The notes under the pieces were generated by a model. That model searched no databases and was not told the DNA's origin. It was given only the letters and a program-made list of their open reading frames with translations. DNA of 32,783 bases, taken from assembly GCA_934597345.1 (NCBI GenBank), contig CAKTRJ010000029.1, forward strand, positions 1-32,783. The letters are read 5' to 3'. This DNA is from an uncultured Oscillospiraceae bacterium (lineage in GTDB: Bacteria; Bacillota; Clostridia; Oscillospirales; Oscillospiraceae). This document shows positions 31,446-32,783 of the stretch, in pieces (the first letter of the stretch is position 1; every line of letters begins with the position of its first letter). Position numbers and translations under genes: made by a program.

Positions 31446-31516
31446 TAGCACTGTCCCTCCTGCGGACAGGAGAGTCTGAGAAATTTTGCACCGAATGCGG
31501 TCATCGCCTCAAGTGA
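31446..31516 (+). pseudogene. Decayed zinc-ribbon tail of the duplicated lipoprotein
   Basis: From 31452 the codons read CPSCGQE. A 2-base AG duplication (31473-31474) then shifts the frame to SEKFCTECGHRLK and TGA at 31514. Just upstream is a TAG (31446-31448). The intact neighbour ends CPECGSRLK and TGA, and both are followed by near-identical DNA (GAGACGTACCGATAT versus GAGACGTGCCAATAT). Confidence 0.75.
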
Positions 31517-31571
31517 GACGTGCCAATATAGAGAAAGATAACACAGAAATACCGAAAAACAGGAGGAAAAG

Positions 31572-32783
31572 ATGATGAAAAGAGCGAGAAAACTTGCGGC
31601 GCTGCTTCTGGCGTTGGTGATGGCACTGACGCTGGCGGCCTGCGGCGGCAAGGGCGGCAGCAAGACAAACCCCGCTGTGGGCAAGTACATGGGCGAGGCT
31701 GTTTTGTCCTTTGACGAGTGGATACCCATGGACGATGTTTACGATCTGGGTGACAACTACATTGAGCTGAAAGAGGACGGTACGGGCTGCTTTATGCTGG
31801 ACGGCGACCCGACGACCATCGAGTGGAAGCTGACTAAGGACGGCGCCCTGACACTGGACAGAGACGGAGCGACCTGCAACTGTACGCTGAAGGACGGCCT
31901 GATCATGGTGAATGACTACTTCGGCTTTGACTTGAAGCTGACGTTCCGTAAGAGCGGGGGCAGCGGTACCGGCGGCACCAATGCCGGCAATACCGACAGC
32001 ACGGGACTGACCATTGACGACTTTGCCGAGGTGTACGGCGGTGACTGGCACGGCATGGCGGGTCTTACGGACGCCACCGGCGACTTTGAGGAACTGAACG
32101 ATACCGCCCACGAGATTCTGGCGCGTCTGGTCTTTGACGGCAACGGCGGCTGCCAGGTCTGGCTGGCCATGTATCTGGAGGGCGAGAACGACTTCAATTT
32201 CGCCAACACCTATGTCCGCGTGGTGCCCGATGACGATACCGGTCTGGATCTGCGGGGTGAGTTCATGGGCGGCGAGATGCAGGAGGGTATCCTGTCCGTG
32301 GACGAGACCGGCGCCCTGTATGTCAGCTGCGAGGTGGATTCCGACCTGGTGGACGGTTCTATCAGCCTGCTGGCGAACCTGCGCCATCTGGACGACGAGA
32401 ACTGGACGGACGAGGATTACATTCCCATGCCCGAAAGCGCGGTGGAGTACTATCGTGGCAAGACCTTTATGGAGATCGCCAATACCTATCAGATCGACAC
32501 CAGTCTGATCCCCGATGACGGCAGCGGCGATACCGCCTCTGTTCCCCCGGCTGGCGGCAGCGACAACGGTGGCCTGCCGGAGAACTATCCCTTTGAACGG
32601 ACTACCACCAACTGTCAGGGTGAGTACGGCAAGTCTAATCCCAACGCCACCGGCCGGGCGGATCTGCCCACCATGCAGAAGGTGCGTCAGGAGCTGTGGG
32701 ATATGAGCTCCTCCAAGTCCTCGAAATTGACCTATGACGACATCAAGGCCATGCTGGGCGGCGAGGACGGCATCCCCCATACC
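31572..32783 (+). CDS. Lipoprotein, acidic secreted domain, cut by window edge
   Basis: The frame is open from ATG 31572 (AGGAGG five bases upstream; ATG 31575 is equally possible) to the last base, 404 codons. The lipobox LAAC ends at Cys24. The mature protein is acidic with small repeated beta-type units: GKYMGEAVLSFDEW, YIELKEDGTGCFML, LTKDGALTLDRDGATCNCTL, a Gly/Ser/Thr spacer (~135-150), and a second unit (FAEVYGGDWHGMAGLTDATG). The KEDGTGxF pattern is common in Clostridial lipoproteins next to zinc-ribbon proteins. Function unknown. It is probably co-regulated with the two lipoproteins upstream. Confidence 0.8.
   Translation, partial: MMKRARKLAALLLALVMALTLAACGGKGGSKTNPAVGKYMGEAVLSFDEWIPMDDVYDLGDNYIELKEDGTGCFMLDGDPTTIEWKLTKDGALTLDRDGATCNCTLKDGLIMVNDYFGFDLKLTFRKSGGSGTGGTNAGNTDSTGLTIDDFAEVYGGDWHGMAGLTDATGDFEELNDTAHEILARLVFDGNGGCQVWLAMYLEGENDFNFANTYVRVVPDDDTGLDLRGEFMGGEMQEGILSVDETGALYVSCEVDSDLVDGSISLLANLRHLDDENWTDEDYIPMPESAVEYYRGKTFMEIANTYQIDTSLIPDDGSGDTASVPPAGGSDNGGLPENYPFERTTTNCQGEYGKSNPNATGRADLPTMQKVRQELWDMSSSKSSKLTYDDIKAMLGGEDGIPHT

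Noticed and set aside
1..32783. CRISPR array, tRNA or rRNA genes
   Set aside because: No regularly spaced direct repeats, no tRNA-like cloverleaf with TTCGA loop and CCA end, and no rRNA-like conserved blocks were seen on reading both strands.

Overview
The window looks like a chromosomal segment of a gut Clostridium-class bacterium, most likely Oscillospiraceae (Oscillibacter, Lawsonibacter or Flavonifractor relatives). The evidence is a high-GC genome with Gram-positive AGGAGG ribosome sites, many lipoproteins, a sortase-type surface protein, ferredoxin-dependent keto-acid oxidoreductase subunits, a butyrate kinase and an energy-coupling-factor (ECF) transporter. This assignment comes from gene content only.

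Layout. (1) 1-5626, minus strand: a tightly overlapping operon with a DUF4430 lipoprotein, ECF T component, fused ECF A-A ATPase, ECF S component, a MacB/LolD-type ATPase and a secreted protein cut by the window edge. (2) 5804-8310: a small gene with a homing-endonuclease-associated repeat, a large terminated non-coding RNA on the minus strand, and a tyrosine recombinase gene enclosed by a perfect 26-bp inverted repeat. Each repeat copy is built like a recombinase core site (8-bp inverted arms, 8-bp asymmetric spacer). A good sigma-A-type promoter inside the segment faces outward towards the RNA. I read this as a self-inverting DNA switch, and it is the most unusual object here. (3) 8780-14734, minus strand: a branched-chain amino acid ABC transporter operon livKHMGF plus a cytidylate-kinase-like gene. 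A roughly 280-bp MITE-like element sits between livK and livH. (4) 15038-17454, minus strand: remains of a branched-chain or 2-oxoacid fermentation operon. The beta and gamma oxidoreductase subunits are present, the alpha and ferredoxin subunits are absent at a junction, and butyrate kinase is broken by an in-frame TGA. (5) 17652-20189: a small ppGpp synthetase, then a TetR regulator divergent from an NAD-dependent epimerase/reductase, with an operator-like palindrome between them. (6) 20541-24320, plus strand: a 7TM sensor with a degenerate kinase core, a soluble histidine kinase, a LuxR-type response regulator and a stand-alone receiver-like protein with Glu at the likely phospho-acceptor position. 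(7) 24404-32783, plus strand: a surface and signalling island with a DUF4428 zinc-ribbon protein, a sortase-anchored protein, a solute-binding lipoprotein directly followed by a membrane-spanning LuxR regulator, and a run of Cys-rich proteins and lipoproteins that includes a recent tandem duplication whose second copy has lost its zinc-ribbon tail.

How the genes may work together. Regions 3 and 4 together fit uptake of Leu/Ile/Val and their conversion to branched acyl-phosphates with ATP gain, but the catabolic half looks broken in this genome. Region 7 pairs an orphan binding protein with a membrane transcription factor and has no permease, which suggests sensing rather than uptake. Region 2 suggests phase-variable transcription towards a structured RNA. 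All functional links are inferred from motifs and gene order.
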